Shown here: positions 36,101 through 47,480 of the stretch, piece by piece
Numbering within the stretch: the stretch's first letter is position 1
Layout: the number at the start of each line of letters is the position of its first letter
Assembly: GCF_014334115.1 (NCBI RefSeq)
Contig: NZ_CP060494.1
Coordinates: 124,001-188,000, forward strand
From: Sphingosinithalassobacter sp. CS137
GTDB taxonomy: Bacteria > Pseudomonadota > Alphaproteobacteria > Sphingomonadales > Sphingomonadaceae
Length of the DNA stretch: 64,000 nt
Reading direction: 5' to 3'
Notes under the pieces: generated by a model
Database searches by the model: none
The model's input: the letters and a program-made list of their open reading frames with translations, nothing else
Told to the model about the DNA's origin: nothing
Program-made: the position numbers and the translations under genes

Positions 36101-36235
36101 GATGACGGGACAATCCAGGTCGAAGATCTGCACCAGGGGCATCGCTTCGCCTGGCACGGCAAGTATCAGCACACCCGGATCGCGCCCGATCTGCCCTATC
36201 GGATCTGGCGGCTCTTTCCGGAGGATCGGGCATGA
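33155..36235 (+). CDS. glgE: Alpha-1,4-glucan:maltose-1-phosphate maltosyltransferase with long N-terminal extension
   Basis: GlgE transfers maltosyl units from maltose-1-phosphate to growing alpha-1,4-glucan. The TTG at 33155 (GGGAG box eight bases upstream) gives 1026 residues, versus roughly 660-700 for actinobacterial GlgE. Residues from about 385 on are the canonical enzyme: DUF3416-type N domain (RLVIEEVSPGVDGGDFAVKR), GH13 barrel with nucleophile Asp754 (FRVDNPHTKPLPFWEW) and acid Glu783 (FLSEAFTRP). The first 370 residues resemble a decayed amylase-like barrel (GVTGFRLLEPQRL, SSFAWWDYRASWLVEE) without obvious catalytic residues. It is first in a seven-gene operon and overlaps the next gene by four bases. 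Confidence 0.93.
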   Translation: MPSATIVLSVPQHRDREAGEAEEALRWGELAREIGCDALLVEGRVPLFGPNGTEADERFAIPEGVAVYREVDLARFPLDHPLVASHPEAFTIRRESAEAVIDPRRPMPAAGEALARLRNAETAEIVIAPIAESLARLVDRGVTGFRLLEPQRLAPELIAALRARLPGIRLIAGPLAGDRSRARALAEALDHLVSSFAWWDYRASWLVEEREALCGAAPLLAELRPDASIPERALGAAAATADGLILPAELLHTPHLRAAAARAVRQARALAEFSGGMRQLTGPAAPVTALLRADAPDLREAGQAAVILINSSAETADVPSLPAVLQPAGIALCDFESLDGDGAPDAPLGPGEVRVLKGSRAASVILPRNTAGDAAKARDWPRLVIEEVSPGVDGGDFAVKRVVGDTLTVRATIYTDGHEQLAAELRWRAADAKGWSTARMAPLANDVWQAEFPLDRLGRHEFSVEAWLDRYGGFRRDLAKKRAAEVDQPVDHAEGRAMIEEAMQRAKGRQATALKSALRRAEAAPDLDASAEALLDEDLAALMGVVDDRPHALRSPVQRVDAERIAARFSSWYELFPRSQTDEKARHGTFADVIGQLPRVREMGFDTLYFPPIHPIGKTNRKGPNNTLTPGPDDPGSPYAIGSAEGGHDAIHPELGSFEDFDRLVAAAHEHGLEIALDFAIQASPDHPWLGEHPGWFAWRPDGSMKYAENPPKKYQDIVNVDFYGPDAVPGLWTALRDVILLWVEHGVKTFRVDNPHTKPLPFWEWMIADVRARHPEVIFLSEAFTRPTMMYRLAKVGFSQSYTYFTWRDRKHELIDYVTELATTAPKEFYRPHFFVNTPDINPFFLQTSGRPGFQIRAVLAATLSGLWGVYSGFELCESDPLGPGKEEYLDSEKFEVRPRDWNTPGNIVEDVTLLNRLRRAHPALQTHLNTRFYEAHNDNILWYGKPAPDGSEMIAVMVNLDPHHAQECDFAVPLWEFGLPDDGTIQVEDLHQGHRFAWHGKYQHTRIAPDLPYRIWRLFPEDRA

Positions 36236-39200
36236 ACGCGCCCGCGCAAACCGCCACCGGGGCTGCGGCGATCACCGCTGCCGACGACCCCTTGTGGTAC
36301 AAGGACGCCGTCATCTACCAGCTCCACGTCAAATCCTTCTTCGATTCCAACAACGACGGAATCGGTGACTTCGCGGGGTTGATGGCGAAGCTCGACTATG
36401 TCGCCGATCTGGGCGTGACGGCGATCTGGCTGCTGCCCTTCTACCCCAGTCCGCGCCGCGACGACGGCTACGACATCGCCGAGTATCGCGACGTCAGCCC
36501 CGATTATGGCACGATCGAGGATGCGCGCCGCTTCATCGATGCGGCGCACGAGCGCGGTATCCGCGTCATCACCGAGCTGGTCATCAATCACACCAGCGAT
36601 CAGCACCCCTGGTTCCAGGCGGCGCGCAAGGCGCCTCCGGGCAGCCCGGAGCGCGACTTTTACGTCTGGTCGGACGATGACAAGCTCTATTCGGGCACGC
36701 GGATCATCTTCCTCGATACCGAAAAGTCGAACTGGACCTGGGACGACGAGGCCCAGGCCTATTTCTGGCACCGCTTCTATAGCCATCAGCCCGATCTCAA
36801 CTTCGACAATCCCAAGGTGCTCGAGGAAGTGCTGTCGGTGATGCACTTCTGGCTCGACGCCGGGATCGACGGGCTGCGGCTCGACGCGATTCCCTACCTC
36901 ATCGAGCGGGATGGCACGTCGAACGAAAATCTGGCCGAGACGCACGACGTCCTGAAGAAGATCCGCGCCGATCTCGACGCGCATTATCCGGATCGCATGC
37001 TGCTCGCCGAAGCGAATATGTGGCCGGAGGATACGCAGCAATATTTCGGCGGTACGCCCGATGGCGCCAGCGACGAATGCCACATGGCGTTCCACTTCCC
37101 GCTGATGCCGCGGATGTACATGGCGGTGGCGCAGGAGGACCGTTTCCCGATCACCGACATCATGCGCCAGACGCCCGACATCCCCAGCGATGCGCAATGG
37201 GCGATCTTCCTCCGCAACCACGACGAGCTGACGCTCGAAATGGTAACCGATGCCGAGCGCGACTATCTGTGGAACACCTATGCCGCCGACCGGCGTGCGC
37301 GAATCAATCTCGGCATCCGGCGCCGCCTCGCGCCGCTGATGGAACGCGACCGGCGTCGCGTCGAGCTGATGAACGCGATGCTGCTCACCATGCCGGGGAC
37401 GCCCGTACTCTATTACGGCGACGAGATCGGCATGGGGGACAATATCTTCCTCGGCGATCGCGACGGGGTGCGCACGCCGATGCAATGGTCGCCCGATCGC
37501 AACGGCGGGTTCAGCCGCGCCGATCCCGCTTCGCTCACGCTGCCCGCGATCCAGGATCCGCTCTACGGCTATGAGGCAGTGAACGTCGAAGCACAGGAGC
37601 GCGACCGTCACTCGCTGCTCAACTGGGTGAAGCGGATGCTGGCCGTGCGCCGCGAGCATCAGGCGTTCGGCCGCGGCAGCCAGACTTTCCTGCGGCCGGC
37701 GAACCGCCGCATCCTCGCCTATCTGCGCCAGCACGAGGACGAGACGATCCTGTGCGTCGCGAATCTCTCGCGCACCGCCCAGGCAGTCGAGCTCGACTTG
37801 AAGCAATTCGAAGGGCGCACTCCGATCGAGCTTTCGGGCGGGGCGGCATTTCCCAAGGTGGGGCAATTGCCCTATCTTCTCACGCTTCCGCCCTATGGCT
37901 TCCTCTGGTTCGAACTGACCGACAGCGAGGCGCCCGAATGGGCCTCGGCCGCGCCGGGAAGCGAAGTGGAGCGGCACACGTTCGTCCTGCGCCGGTCGCT
38001 GGGCGAGATTGCGAGCGGCACGAACAAGGGCGTCCTCGAACGCGACGTACTGTGCGATTATGTGCGCCAGCGCCGCTGGTTCGGCGCCAAGGACGAGCAG
38101 ATCGCAAACGTGCGGCTGTTGAGCGCCACGCCGATGCCCGCCGCCGATGATCTTCTGCTCGGCGAAATCGCAGTCGATACGGACAGCGGCGAGGCGACCT
38201 ATATGCTGCCGCTCGGCATCGCCTGGGAAGGCGAGGGGCAGGGCCCCTATGCCTCGAACCTGGCAATCGCGCGGGTGCGGCGTGGCCGTACTGTCGGCCT
38301 GCTGACCGACGGATTCGCCCTGGGGGACTTCGCGCGTTCGGTGCTGACCGGCATGCGGCATGGAACGACACTGCCGGTGCACAGCGGGGAAATCCGGTTC
38401 GCCGCCACGCCGGAATTCGATCTGTCGCCCGATGACGAGGCCGAATGGATCGCTGCCGAGCAATCGAACAGCACAATGATCGTCGGGCGCAAGGCCGTGC
38501 TCAAGCTGCTGCGGAAGGTGGCGCCGGGCGTCCATCCGGACGTCGAGATGGTCCGCTATCTGACGCGCAACGGCTATGCCAATGTGCCGGCGATCCTGGG
38601 AACAGTGACTCGGACCGAGGGCGACGCCGAGACGCTGATGATGCTGGCCCAGGCCTTCGTCTACAACCAGGGCGACGGCTGGGAGTGGACGCTGGGGACG
38701 CTTGGAAGGCTCCATACCGATACCGACTGGAGCTTCTCCAACTATGTGAACTTTGCCGAGAATCTTGGGCAGCGGCTCGCGGAAATGCATGGCGTGCTCG
38801 CGCGGGAGAGTGACGATCCCGCTTTTGCGCCCGAGCCGATGTCACTCGAGGATGCCGACAAGCTGGGCGGGCGGATCAAGGGCGAAGTCGACAAGGCTCT
38901 GGGACGCCTGCGCGGAGCGACGCTCGACGATAGCGCACGCGGCCATGCCGAACGCCTGTTCGAGCAGCGCGATGCGTTGATCGACCGGATCGGCGAAGCT
39001 GCGCGGCTGGCTGTCGGCCGATCACGCACGCGCATTCACGGCGACCTGCACCTCGGGCAGGTGCTGGTCACCGGCAACGACGTGATGCTGATCGATTTCG
39101 AGGGCGAGCCGACGCGGCCGCTCGGCGAACGCCGGGCGAAGGACCTGCCCGAGCGCGATGTGGCCGGGATTCTTCGCTCGTTCGATTATGCGGCCGCGGT

Positions 39201-39480
39201 GGCCGAGCGCGATCGGCCCGCGGGCGCGGAGACCTGGGAGGTTCGCGCCGAAGAGGGTGCGGCGATGTTCCGGGTGCGCGCGAACGACGCTTTCCTCGCA
39301 GGGTATCGCTCGGCGGCGGCCGAGGGCGCGACCACGGACGCGTTGCTCGACCTCTTTCTGCTCGAAAAGGCGGCGTATGAAGTCGCCTATGAAGCCGCGA
39401 ACCGGCCGGACTGGATCGGCGTGCCCGTTGCCGGCCTTGCCGCCGCGGCCGCCAATTTGCTCGACAAGGAGACCGCATGA
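36232..39480 (+). CDS. treS: Trehalose synthase - maltokinase fusion
   Basis: The 1082-residue protein joins two enzymes. Residues 20 to about 560 are GH13 trehalose synthase, which interconverts trehalose and maltose ([20 protein letters not shown], nucleophile Asp218 in [10 protein letters not shown], acid Glu260 in [11 protein letters not shown]). Residues from about 575 to the end are maltokinase, which makes maltose-1-phosphate for GlgE; its aminoglycoside-phosphotransferase-like motifs are [12 protein letters not shown] (His936-Asp938) and LIDFEGEP (Asp955). Fusion lets maltose pass directly between active sites. The ATG overlaps the glgE stop, and the stop overlaps glgB. Confidence 0.96.
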   Translation: MNAPAQTATGAAAITAADDPLWYKDAVIYQLHVKSFFDSNNDGIGDFAGLMAKLDYVADLGVTAIWLLPFYPSPRRDDGYDIAEYRDVSPDYGTIEDARRFIDAAHERGIRVITELVINHTSDQHPWFQAARKAPPGSPERDFYVWSDDDKLYSGTRIIFLDTEKSNWTWDDEAQAYFWHRFYSHQPDLNFDNPKVLEEVLSVMHFWLDAGIDGLRLDAIPYLIERDGTSNENLAETHDVLKKIRADLDAHYPDRMLLAEANMWPEDTQQYFGGTPDGASDECHMAFHFPLMPRMYMAVAQEDRFPITDIMRQTPDIPSDAQWAIFLRNHDELTLEMVTDAERDYLWNTYAADRRARINLGIRRRLAPLMERDRRRVELMNAMLLTMPGTPVLYYGDEIGMGDNIFLGDRDGVRTPMQWSPDRNGGFSRADPASLTLPAIQDPLYGYEAVNVEAQERDRHSLLNWVKRMLAVRREHQAFGRGSQTFLRPANRRILAYLRQHEDETILCVANLSRTAQAVELDLKQFEGRTPIELSGGAAFPKVGQLPYLLTLPPYGFLWFELTDSEAPEWASAAPGSEVERHTFVLRRSLGEIASGTNKGVLERDVLCDYVRQRRWFGAKDEQIANVRLLSATPMPAADDLLLGEIAVDTDSGEATYMLPLGIAWEGEGQGPYASNLAIARVRRGRTVGLLTDGFALGDFARSVLTGMRHGTTLPVHSGEIRFAATPEFDLSPDDEAEWIAAEQSNSTMIVGRKAVLKLLRKVAPGVHPDVEMVRYLTRNGYANVPAILGTVTRTEGDAETLMMLAQAFVYNQGDGWEWTLGTLGRLHTDTDWSFSNYVNFAENLGQRLAEMHGVLARESDDPAFAPEPMSLEDADKLGGRIKGEVDKALGRLRGATLDDSARGHAERLFEQRDALIDRIGEAARLAVGRSRTRIHGDLHLGQVLVTGNDVMLIDFEGEPTRPLGERRAKDLPERDVAGILRSFDYAAAVAERDRPAGAETWEVRAEEGAAMFRVRANDAFLAGYRSAAAEGATTDALLDLFLLEKAAYEVAYEAANRPDWIGVPVAGLAAAAANLLDKETA

Positions 39481-41675
39481 CCGCATTCGACGAGATGCTT
39501 GGATCGGCGGCGTCCGCACTGCTCGAGGGCAGGCTGCACGATCCCTTTTCGCTCCTGGGCCCGCATCGCAGCGGCGACACGCTGGTGGTCCGCACCTTTC
39601 AGCCGGGCGCCGAGGCGGTGTCGCTTCTAGCGCGCGACACGGGCGAACCGATCGGCGCGCTCGACGAAGTGGCGCCGGGTGTGTTCACCGGCTCGCCGTC
39701 GCGCGACACGGCCTATCTGCTCCGTATCTCCTGGCCCGGCGGAGTCGAGCAGGAGACCGAGGATCCCTATGCCTTTGGCACGGTGCTCGGCGACCTCGAT
39801 CTGCACCTGTTCGCCGAAGGAAGGCATCTGGAGCTTGCGCGCGTGTTCGGCGCGCAGCCGCGCGTGCTTGACGATGTTCCGGGGGTGGCGTTCTCCGTCT
39901 GGGCGCCGAACGCCCGGCGCGTGTCGGTGGTCGGCGATTTCAACAATTGGGACGGGCGACGCCACCCGATGCGGCTGCGCCATTCAGCCGGCGTCTGGGA
40001 GCTGTTCGTGCCGCGGCTGGGGCCGGGCACGCGCTACAAATTCGAAGTCGCCGGTGCCGACGGCAGCATCGTCCAGAAGGCGGATCCCTGTGCGCGCCAG
40101 ACCGAGCCGCCGCCCGCGACCGGATCGGTCGTGGCGCCGCCGCCCGACTATCGCTGGACCGACGAGGACTGGATGGAGGAGCGCGCGCGCCGCCACGCTC
40201 CGGACGCGCCGATCAGCGTCTATGAGGTTCATGCCGGATCCTGGATGCTGGCCGACGGCGAGGGACAGCGCACGCTCGACTGGGCCGGGCTGACCGACAA
40301 GCTGATTCCCTATGTCGCGGACATGGGCTTCACGCATGTCGAGTTGTTGCCGATCATGGAGCATCCGTTCGGCGGTTCCTGGGGCTATCAGCCGCTGTCG
40401 CAATTCGCGCCCTCGGCACGGTTCGGCCGGCCCGAGGACTTCGCCGGGTTCGTCGATGCGTGTCACCGCGCGGGCATCGGCGTGATCCTCGATTGGGTGC
40501 CGGCGCATTTCCCCACCGACGCGCACGGTCTCGCCCGCTTCGACGGGACACACCTCTACGAACATGCCGATCCGCGCGAGGGCTTTCACCAGGACTGGAA
40601 CACGCTGATCTACAATCTGGGGCGGCGCGAAGTCTCGGGCTTCCTGCTCGCTTCGGCGGTGTGGTGGCTGGAGACGTTCCATGTCGACGGGCTGCGCGTC
40701 GATGCCGTCGCGTCGATGCTCTACCGCGACTACAGCCGCAATGCCGGCGAATGGGTGCCGAACGTCCATGGCGGGCGCGAGAATCTGGAGTCGGTCGACT
40801 TCCTGAAGGCGATGAACGGCATCGTCGCCGATCGCTGCCCCGGTGCCGTCACCATCGCGGAGGAATCGACTGCCTGGCCCGGCGTCACCGCCCCGCTCGC
40901 CGACGGCGGACTCGGTTTCGGCTACAAGTGGAACATGGGCTGGATGCACGACACGCTCACCTACATCGAGCGCGACCCGGTCCATCGCCGCTGGCACCAT
41001 GGCGAGCTCAGCTTCCCGATGGTCTATGCCTATTCGGAGAAATATCTCCTGCCGATCAGCCATGACGAAGTGGTGCACGGCAAGGGGTCGCTATGGAACA
41101 AGATGCCGGGCGACCGCTGGCGGAAGTTCGCCAACCTGCGCGCCTATCTGGCGTTCATGTGGACGCATCCCGGCAAGAAGCTGCTGTTCATGGGCTGCGA
41201 GCTCGCGATGGAGCAGGAGTGGAACCACGATGAATCGTTGCCCTGGGGCCTGCTCGATTCCCCGGAGCATGCGGCAGTCCAGCGGCTGGTACGCGACCTC
41301 AATCGGCTCTACGCCGCCGAGCCGGCGCTGCACGCGCGCGACTGCGAGCCCGGCGGATTCCGATGGCTGACTGCGGACGACGCCGAGAACAGCGTCTATG
41401 CGTTCGTCCGCAGCGGCGGCGATGGCGCTCCACTCGCCGTCGCCCTGAACCTGACGCCCGAGCCGCAGCGCGACTATCGTATCGGCCTTCCGCACGGCGG
41501 GGCCTGGCGCGAGGTGCTGAATTCGGATGCGGCGCATTATGGTGGCGCGAACATCGGTAACGGCGGAGTGGTCACCGCCGACGGCGGAGGGATGCATGAC
41601 CAGCCGCATTCGGCCGCGATAACCTTGCCCCCCCTCGGCGCGATCCTGCTGCGCCATGAAGGAGCCACTGCTTGA
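39477..41675 (+). CDS. glgB: 1,4-alpha-glucan branching enzyme
   Basis: GlgB adds alpha-1,6 branches to the linear glucan made by GlgE. The 732-residue product has the N1 and CBM48 domains ([31 protein letters not shown]) and a GH13 barrel with nucleophile Asp409 ([20 protein letters not shown]) and acid Glu462 ([12 protein letters not shown]). The [20 protein letters not shown] signature is intact. It overlaps its neighbours by four bases on both sides. Confidence 0.97.
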   Translation: MTAFDEMLGSAASALLEGRLHDPFSLLGPHRSGDTLVVRTFQPGAEAVSLLARDTGEPIGALDEVAPGVFTGSPSRDTAYLLRISWPGGVEQETEDPYAFGTVLGDLDLHLFAEGRHLELARVFGAQPRVLDDVPGVAFSVWAPNARRVSVVGDFNNWDGRRHPMRLRHSAGVWELFVPRLGPGTRYKFEVAGADGSIVQKADPCARQTEPPPATGSVVAPPPDYRWTDEDWMEERARRHAPDAPISVYEVHAGSWMLADGEGQRTLDWAGLTDKLIPYVADMGFTHVELLPIMEHPFGGSWGYQPLSQFAPSARFGRPEDFAGFVDACHRAGIGVILDWVPAHFPTDAHGLARFDGTHLYEHADPREGFHQDWNTLIYNLGRREVSGFLLASAVWWLETFHVDGLRVDAVASMLYRDYSRNAGEWVPNVHGGRENLESVDFLKAMNGIVADRCPGAVTIAEESTAWPGVTAPLADGGLGFGYKWNMGWMHDTLTYIERDPVHRRWHHGELSFPMVYAYSEKYLLPISHDEVVHGKGSLWNKMPGDRWRKFANLRAYLAFMWTHPGKKLLFMGCELAMEQEWNHDESLPWGLLDSPEHAAVQRLVRDLNRLYAAEPALHARDCEPGGFRWLTADDAENSVYAFVRSGGDGAPLAVALNLTPEPQRDYRIGLPHGGAWREVLNSDAAHYGGANIGNGGVVTADGGGMHDQPHSAAITLPPLGAILLRHEGATA

Positions 41676-43771
41676 CTCTGCTGCCGCGCCGGCTGGAACC
41701 CGGTATGCCCTATCCGCTCGGAGCGACCTTCGACGGGCTGGGCGTCAATTTCGCCGTCTTCTCCGCCAATGCCGACCGGATCGAGTTGTGCCTGTTCGAA
41801 CCGAGCGGTCGCCGCGAGATCGCGCGCTATGAGCTGCCGGAATGGACCGATGAGGTGTGGCACGGCTATCTGCCGGATGCGCGGCCCGGGCTGCTCTACG
41901 GCTTTCGCGCGCACGGCCGCTACGACCCCGAGGCGGGCCACCGGTTCAATCCGAACAAGCTGCTGCTTGATCCCTATGCCAAGAAGCTGGCGGGCGAGTT
42001 GCGCTGGACCGATGCGCTGCACGGCTATCGCGTCCGTTCGTCGCGCAAGGACCTGAGCTTCGACCGACGCGATAGCGCGGCGGCGATGCCCAAGGCCGTG
42101 GTTGCCAGCACGAGTTTCGATTGGACGGGCGACACGCTGCCGAACACGCCATGGTCCGACACAGTGATCTATGAAGCGCATGCCAAGGGGCTGACGAAGC
42201 TGCTGGAGGATGTGCCGGCGCGCGAACGCGGCACATTCGCCGCGCTGTCGCATCCGAAGGTGATCGCGCATCTGCAGCGGATCGGCGCGACCGCGATCGA
42301 GCTGCTGCCGATCCATTCCTTCGTGCAGGACCGGCGGCTGCAGGAAGCCGGCCTCACCAACTATTGGGGCTACAACACCCTGAGCTTTTTTGCGCCCGAG
42401 CGGCGCTACATGGCCAGCGACGACGCGGACGAACTGCGCATCGCGATCCGGCGGCTGCATGCGGCGGGGATCGAAGTGATCCTCGACGTGGTCTACAATC
42501 ACACGGCGGAAGGAAGCGAGCTTGGCCCCACCTTCAACTTCCGCGGGCTCGACAATGCCACTTACTATCGGCTGATGCCGGACGAGCCTCGCTATTGCGT
42601 AAACGATACGGGCACCGGCAACACGCTCGACCTCAGCCATCCGCGCGTGCTGCAGATGGTGGCGGATTCGCTGCGCCATTGGGCGCAGAGCTTTCACGTC
42701 GACGGGTTTCGGTTTGATCTGGGAGTGACGCTGGGCCGCGACGGACACAATGGCTTCGATCCGCGGTCCGGCTTTTTCGACGTGCTGCGCCAGGATCCGG
42801 TGCTGAACGGCCTGAAGCTGATCTCCGAACCTTGGGACATCGGCCCGGGTGGCTATCAGCTCGGCAACCATCCGCCCGGGTTTGGCGAATGGAACGACAA
42901 GTTCCGCGATTCCACCCGCCGCTTCTGGCGCGGCGACAGCGGTATGCGACCCGAATTCGCCAACCGCATCTCCGGATCGGCCGATCTGTTCGATATGCGC
43001 GCGCGGCGACCGTGGGCGAGCATCAACTTCGTGACCGCACATGACGGCCAGCCGCTCGAGGACGTGGTCAGTTACGAAGAGAAGCACAACGAAGCCAATC
43101 TGGAAGACAACCGCGACGGCCATTCGGAGAATTACTCGTGCAACTGGGGCATCGAGGGGCCGACCGACGATCCCCGGGTCCGCGAGCTGCGCGATCGCGT
43201 GAAGCGTTCGATGCTGGTGACGCTGTTTGCGTCGCTGGGCACGCCGATGCTGCTCGGCGGCGACGAGTTCGGCCGGACCCAGCATGGCAACAACAATGCC
43301 TATTGCCAGGATAACGAGATCAGCTGGTTCGACTGGTCGCTTCTGGAGAGCGATTATGGCCATGCGATGAGCGATTTCGTGCGGCGGCTGACGGCGGTCC
43401 GCCGCCATTACCCGCTGGTCCGCGCCAACCGCTTCCTCCACGGCGAAGTGGAAGTGGCGCCGGGCATTCTCGACATCGACTGGTTCGACGAGCGCGGCGA
43501 GCATCTTTCAGAGGACGACTGGCACAATCCCGAGGGGCGGGCGCTGGTGGTGCGGCGAACGCGGCGCAAGAAGAACGGCGACCTGGAGGCCGTGACGATG
43601 CTGATGAACGGCTCGCACGAGCCGCTCGTTTTCCACCTCCCGCCGCCGCTGCTGAGCCGGTTCCTGGTGATCGACAGCGCCGACCCACAGGCGCCCGAAC
43701 GGGCGGTCGGCGAGACCATCGAAGTTCTCGATCGTGCCGCGATGCTGATCGTGGGGACGGATCCGCCGTGA
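41672..43771 (+). CDS. glgX: Glycogen debranching enzyme GlgX
   Basis: GlgX removes alpha-1,6 branches from partly degraded glucan. The 699-residue product uses a TTG start that overlaps the glgB stop (TTGA). It shows the isoamylase-type CBM48 opening [20 protein letters not shown], barrel nucleophile Asp349 ([19 protein letters not shown]), acid Glu386 ([15 protein letters not shown]) and the [20 protein letters not shown] block typical of GlgX/TreX. It could equally be called an isoamylase (TreX), given the treY-treZ context. Confidence 0.94.
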   Translation: MTLLPRRLEPGMPYPLGATFDGLGVNFAVFSANADRIELCLFEPSGRREIARYELPEWTDEVWHGYLPDARPGLLYGFRAHGRYDPEAGHRFNPNKLLLDPYAKKLAGELRWTDALHGYRVRSSRKDLSFDRRDSAAAMPKAVVASTSFDWTGDTLPNTPWSDTVIYEAHAKGLTKLLEDVPARERGTFAALSHPKVIAHLQRIGATAIELLPIHSFVQDRRLQEAGLTNYWGYNTLSFFAPERRYMASDDADELRIAIRRLHAAGIEVILDVVYNHTAEGSELGPTFNFRGLDNATYYRLMPDEPRYCVNDTGTGNTLDLSHPRVLQMVADSLRHWAQSFHVDGFRFDLGVTLGRDGHNGFDPRSGFFDVLRQDPVLNGLKLISEPWDIGPGGYQLGNHPPGFGEWNDKFRDSTRRFWRGDSGMRPEFANRISGSADLFDMRARRPWASINFVTAHDGQPLEDVVSYEEKHNEANLEDNRDGHSENYSCNWGIEGPTDDPRVRELRDRVKRSMLVTLFASLGTPMLLGGDEFGRTQHGNNNAYCQDNEISWFDWSLLESDYGHAMSDFVRRLTAVRRHYPLVRANRFLHGEVEVAPGILDIDWFDERGEHLSEDDWHNPEGRALVVRRTRRKKNGDLEAVTMLMNGSHEPLVFHLPPPLLSRFLVIDSADPQAPERAVGETIEVLDRAAMLIVGTDPP

Positions 43772-45480
43772 TGCAGCGCTGGGGTCCTGAATGGCTCGAG
43801 GACGGCAGAGCATGTTTCCGGCTGTGGGCACCTGACCGCACCGCCGTGACACTGGAGCTCGCCGGAGGCGAGCGCGTGCCGATGGAGCCGGCCGGTGACG
43901 GCTGGTTCGAGGCGGTCGCTGTTGCATCCGCCGGTGCGCGCTATCGCTTCTCGCTGGAGCCGGGCCTTGCTGTCGCCGATCCCGCGTCGCGGGTGCAATC
44001 GGGCGGCGTCCACGGCTGGAGTGTTCTCGTTGACCCGAAACGCTATTCGTGGCGCTGCACCGAATGGCGCGGCCGACCCTGGGAAGAAGCAGTAATCCAG
44101 GAAATTCACGCCGGCGTGGCGGGCGGCTTCACGGGCGTGTCGGAGATGCTGCCGGGACTGGCGGATCTCGGCGTAACTGCGATCGAGCTGATGCCGGTGG
44201 CGGCGTTCAGCGGTACGCGCAACTGGGGTTATGACGGTGTGCTGCCCTATGCCGTCGCCGAAAGCTACGGCAGCCCGGACGCGCTCAAGGCACTGATAGA
44301 CCGGGCCCACGAACTGGGCCTGATGGTGCTGCTCGACGTGGTGTACAATCACTTCGGCCCCGACGGGAATTACCTCGGGGCCTATGCCTCCCGCTTTTTC
44401 GACTCCCGCACCGAAACGCCCTGGGGCGGAGCGGTCGCCGTGTCCGAGCCGGCGGTGCGGCGGTTTTTCATCGACAATGCAAGGATGTGGCTGGAGGAAT
44501 ACCGCTTCGACGGGCTGCGCTTCGATGCCGTTCACGCGATCGGTGACACGGGCTTTCTGGACGAGATGGCAGCCGAGCTTCGCGCGGCTGTGCCAGAACG
44601 ACATATCCATCTGGTGCTCGAAAACGAGCATAACGACTCCGATCGGCTGAAGCCCGGCGGCTATGACGCGCAGTGGAACGATGATTTCCACAATGTTCTG
44701 CATGTGCTGCTGACCGGCGAGAGCGAAGGCTATTACGCAGGGTTTGCGGACGAGCCGACGGCGAAGCTCGCCCGCTGCCTGGGCGAAGGATTCATCTATC
44801 AGGGCGAAACGCCCCCGGGCAGCGACCAAGCCCGTGGCAAGCCGAGCTCCGCGCTGCCGACCACGGCCTTCGTAGCCTTCCTCCAGAACCACGATCAGAT
44901 CGGCAATCGCGCGTTGGGTGAACGACTGACGCTGCTCGCCGACGCCGGCAAGCTGCGCGCGGCGACTGCATTGCTGCTTCTCTGTCCGCAGATCCCTCTG
45001 CTGTTCATGGGTGACGAAAGCGGCAGCCGGTCTCCCTTCCTGTTCTTCACCGATTTTCACGACGCGCTTGCCGATGCCGTCCGCGAGGGCCGACGGCGCG
45101 AGTTTGCCAAATTCGCTGCCTTTGCCGGTGCGGAGGCACGGGCGCGCATTCCCGATCCGAACGATGAGGACACGTTCCTGCAATCGGCACCGCGGCCCGG
45201 ACCGGACGCGGGCGAGTGGCAGGCGCTGTACCGCGAATTGCTCGCCCTGCGGCGGCAGGCAATCGTTCCAAGGCTAAAGGGTGCGCACGGGCTCGGGGCC
45301 GAGGTGCTCGGCACGGGAGCAGTGGCGGCGCGCTGGCGAATGGCCGATGGCGCGGAGTTGGCGCTGGCGGTGAACCTCGGCGAGGCGGACGCCCGCTTTC
45401 CTCGGCTGCCAAGCGAACCGCTGTTCGCGCTGGGCGAGCCCGGTGCACCGAGAAGCTTCGCGGCATGGCTGACCCCGTGA
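43768..45480 (+). CDS. treZ: Maltooligosyltrehalose trehalohydrolase
   Basis: TreZ releases trehalose from maltooligosyltrehalose made by TreY. The 570-residue product (GTG 43768, or the adjacent ATG 43771) has an N-terminal CBM48-like domain, a GH13 barrel with nucleophile Asp253 (GLRFDAVHAIGDTGFLDE) and acid Glu285 (LVLENEHND), and the TreZ marker QWNDDFHNVLHVLLTGES. FLQNHDQIGNRALGERL gives the transition-state Asp. It overlaps glgX by four bases. Confidence 0.95.
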   Translation: MMQRWGPEWLEDGRACFRLWAPDRTAVTLELAGGERVPMEPAGDGWFEAVAVASAGARYRFSLEPGLAVADPASRVQSGGVHGWSVLVDPKRYSWRCTEWRGRPWEEAVIQEIHAGVAGGFTGVSEMLPGLADLGVTAIELMPVAAFSGTRNWGYDGVLPYAVAESYGSPDALKALIDRAHELGLMVLLDVVYNHFGPDGNYLGAYASRFFDSRTETPWGGAVAVSEPAVRRFFIDNARMWLEEYRFDGLRFDAVHAIGDTGFLDEMAAELRAAVPERHIHLVLENEHNDSDRLKPGGYDAQWNDDFHNVLHVLLTGESEGYYAGFADEPTAKLARCLGEGFIYQGETPPGSDQARGKPSSALPTTAFVAFLQNHDQIGNRALGERLTLLADAGKLRAATALLLLCPQIPLLFMGDESGSRSPFLFFTDFHDALADAVREGRRREFAKFAAFAGAEARARIPDPNDEDTFLQSAPRPGPDAGEWQALYRELLALRRQAIVPRLKGAHGLGAEVLGTGAVAARWRMADGAELALAVNLGEADARFPRLPSEPLFALGEPGAPRSFAAWLTP

Positions 45481-47480
45481 GCGAGCTCGATCGGCTCGCC
45501 GCCGCCGTGGGGCTCCAGCGCGACTGGGAGGACGCGAGCGGAAAGCCGCAGCGCGTTTCGGACGAGGCGCTGCGGCGCGTGCTGACCGCCCTGGGGCGCC
45601 CCGCGGAAACCGCTGCCGATATCTCCCGCAGCCTCGAAGAACAGGCGCAGGAGGAAGACGACTCCCGTTTCCTCTCCGCCGACGCCGGATCGCCGGTGCC
45701 GCTGCCCGGCGGATGCGCGGCCTCCGGTGAAGCCGAACTCCTGCTGGAGGATGGCGGCAGCCGGCGCCTGGCGATCCGCTCCGGCCGGGCCGGCGCAATG
45801 CTGCCTCCGATCACCGAGACCGGCTATCACCTGCTGCGGATCGGCGATCGCGAGCTGCGAATTGCTGTGGCGCCGGTGCGCTGCTTCGGCGTCGGCGATG
45901 TGGCGCAGGGCCGACGACTCTGGGGACCGGCCGTGCAAGTGCCGGCATTGCGCGACGGGCGCGACACCGGATTCGGCGATTTCGGTACGCTCGCTGCGTC
46001 CGCCGAGGCGTTTGCCCGGCGCGGAGCCGATGCTTTGGCGATCAGCCCGACTCACGCGCTATTTCCGGCGGATGCAAGGCGCTTCAGCCCCTATGCACCT
46101 TCGAGTCGCTTGTTTCACAACATCCTGTTCGGCGATCCCGCGCTTGCCGGGCATGCCGCACCGACTGCCGCCCCGCGCGATCTGATCGGCTGGGAGGAAG
46201 CGATTCCCGAGCGGATAGAGGCACTCCGCGCAGCGTTCGCGGGTGCATCGGAGCCGGTTCTGGCTGCGGTCGCCGAGTGGCGCCGCTCGAAAGGCAGGGA
46301 ACTGGAGCGGCATGCGACCTTCGACGCGCTCCATGCGCACTTCCACGCCTCGGGCGCGCACGGCTGGCAGGATTGGCCCACCGGCTATCGGGATCCCGAG
46401 AGCGAGGCGGTCGCGGCCTTTGCTGCGGAGCATCGCGACGAAGTCGACTTCTACGTCTTCGCGCAGTGGCTTGCCGCGCAGAGCCTGACCGCGGCGCAGG
46501 AGCGGGCGACGGGCGCAGGCATGGCGCTGGGGCTGATCGCCGATCTCGCGGTCGGGATGGATGCAGGCGGCAGCCACGCCTGGAGCCGGCGTGACGAGCT
46601 GCTTACCGGGCTCTCCATCGGAGCGCCGCCCGACCCGCTGGGGCCGGACGGGCAGGACTGGGGGATCACCGGCTTTTCGCCGAGCGGACTGCGGCGGACC
46701 GGCTTCGACGCCTTTATCGCTACCCTCCGCGCGGCGCTCGATCATGCCGGGGGCTTGCGGATCGATCATGCGCTGGGGCTGCGGCGGCTGTGGGTCGTGC
46801 CGCATGGTGCCAGCTCGGCCGAGGGGGCATATCTCCGCTACCCGCTCGACGACATGCTCCGCATCCTGGCACTCGAATCCCAGCGCGCGCGCGCGATCGT
46901 GATCGGCGAGGATCTCGGCACCGTTCCCGAAGGGCTGCGGCCGAAGCTGGAGGCGCGGGAGATTCTCGGCATGCGCGTACTTTGGTTCGAACGGACGCGC
47001 AGCGGCGGCTTCGTGGCGCCCGAGCGCTGGCGGCCGCAGGCGGTGGCGATGACGGGCACCCACGACCTGCCCACCGTGGCCGGATGGTGGAGCGGGCGCG
47101 ACATCGAATGGGCGTGGGAACTCGGCCGACGGTCCGAAGCCGCCGATGAGGCGACCGCGCGCTCCGACCGCGCGAAGGAGCGAACCCGGCTTTGGGACGC
47201 GTTTTGTGCTTCGGGCGCCGCCGAGGGGCCGGAGCCGCCCGCCGCTTCCCCCGAGCCGGCCGTCGACGCCGCGCTGGCGCATGTCGGTGCAACTCCCTGC
47301 ACGCTCGCGCTGGTGCCGATGGAGGATGTGGTCGGCGCCGTCGAACAGCCGAACTTGCCCGGCACCATCGACGAGCATCCGAACTGGCGCCGGCGCATGC
47401 CGGGGACGACCGAGGCCTTGCTCGCCGAACCTGCCGTCGATGCGCGGCTGGAGCGGCTGAACTTGGAGCGCCGGCGATGA
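45477..47480 (+). CDS. malQ: 4-alpha-glucanotransferase (amylomaltase)
   Basis: MalQ (GH77) shuffles alpha-1,4-glucan segments and recycles short maltodextrins. The product of about 667 residues has GH77 motifs LRIDHALGLRRLWVVP (nucleophile Asp), VIGEDLGTVPEGLRPKLEAR (acid Glu) and MTGTHDLPTVAGWWSGRDIE. The GTG at 45477 overlaps the treZ stop by four bases (GTGA), repeating the pattern of every other junction, and gives VSELDRLAAAVGLQRDWEDA, the family's usual opening. An ATG four codons earlier (45465) is the alternative. Confidence 0.94.
   Translation: MSELDRLAAAVGLQRDWEDASGKPQRVSDEALRRVLTALGRPAETAADISRSLEEQAQEEDDSRFLSADAGSPVPLPGGCAASGEAELLLEDGGSRRLAIRSGRAGAMLPPITETGYHLLRIGDRELRIAVAPVRCFGVGDVAQGRRLWGPAVQVPALRDGRDTGFGDFGTLAASAEAFARRGADALAISPTHALFPADARRFSPYAPSSRLFHNILFGDPALAGHAAPTAAPRDLIGWEEAIPERIEALRAAFAGASEPVLAAVAEWRRSKGRELERHATFDALHAHFHASGAHGWQDWPTGYRDPESEAVAAFAAEHRDEVDFYVFAQWLAAQSLTAAQERATGAGMALGLIADLAVGMDAGGSHAWSRRDELLTGLSIGAPPDPLGPDGQDWGITGFSPSGLRRTGFDAFIATLRAALDHAGGLRIDHALGLRRLWVVPHGASSAEGAYLRYPLDDMLRILALESQRARAIVIGEDLGTVPEGLRPKLEAREILGMRVLWFERTRSGGFVAPERWRPQAVAMTGTHDLPTVAGWWSGRDIEWAWELGRRSEAADEATARSDRAKERTRLWDAFCASGAAEGPEPPAASPEPAVDAALAHVGATPCTLALVPMEDVVGAVEQPNLPGTIDEHPNWRRRMPGTTEALLAEPAVDARLERLNLERRR

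Noticed and set aside
36196..38790. Minus-strand open frame of 864 codons
   Set aside because: It lies antisense to the treS-maltokinase gene, has no recognisable motif, and exists because GC-rich codons seldom give stops on the opposite strand.
41537..43504. Minus-strand open frame of 655 codons over glgX
   Set aside because: Antisense shadow of glgX with skewed His/Arg/Gln content and no family motif.
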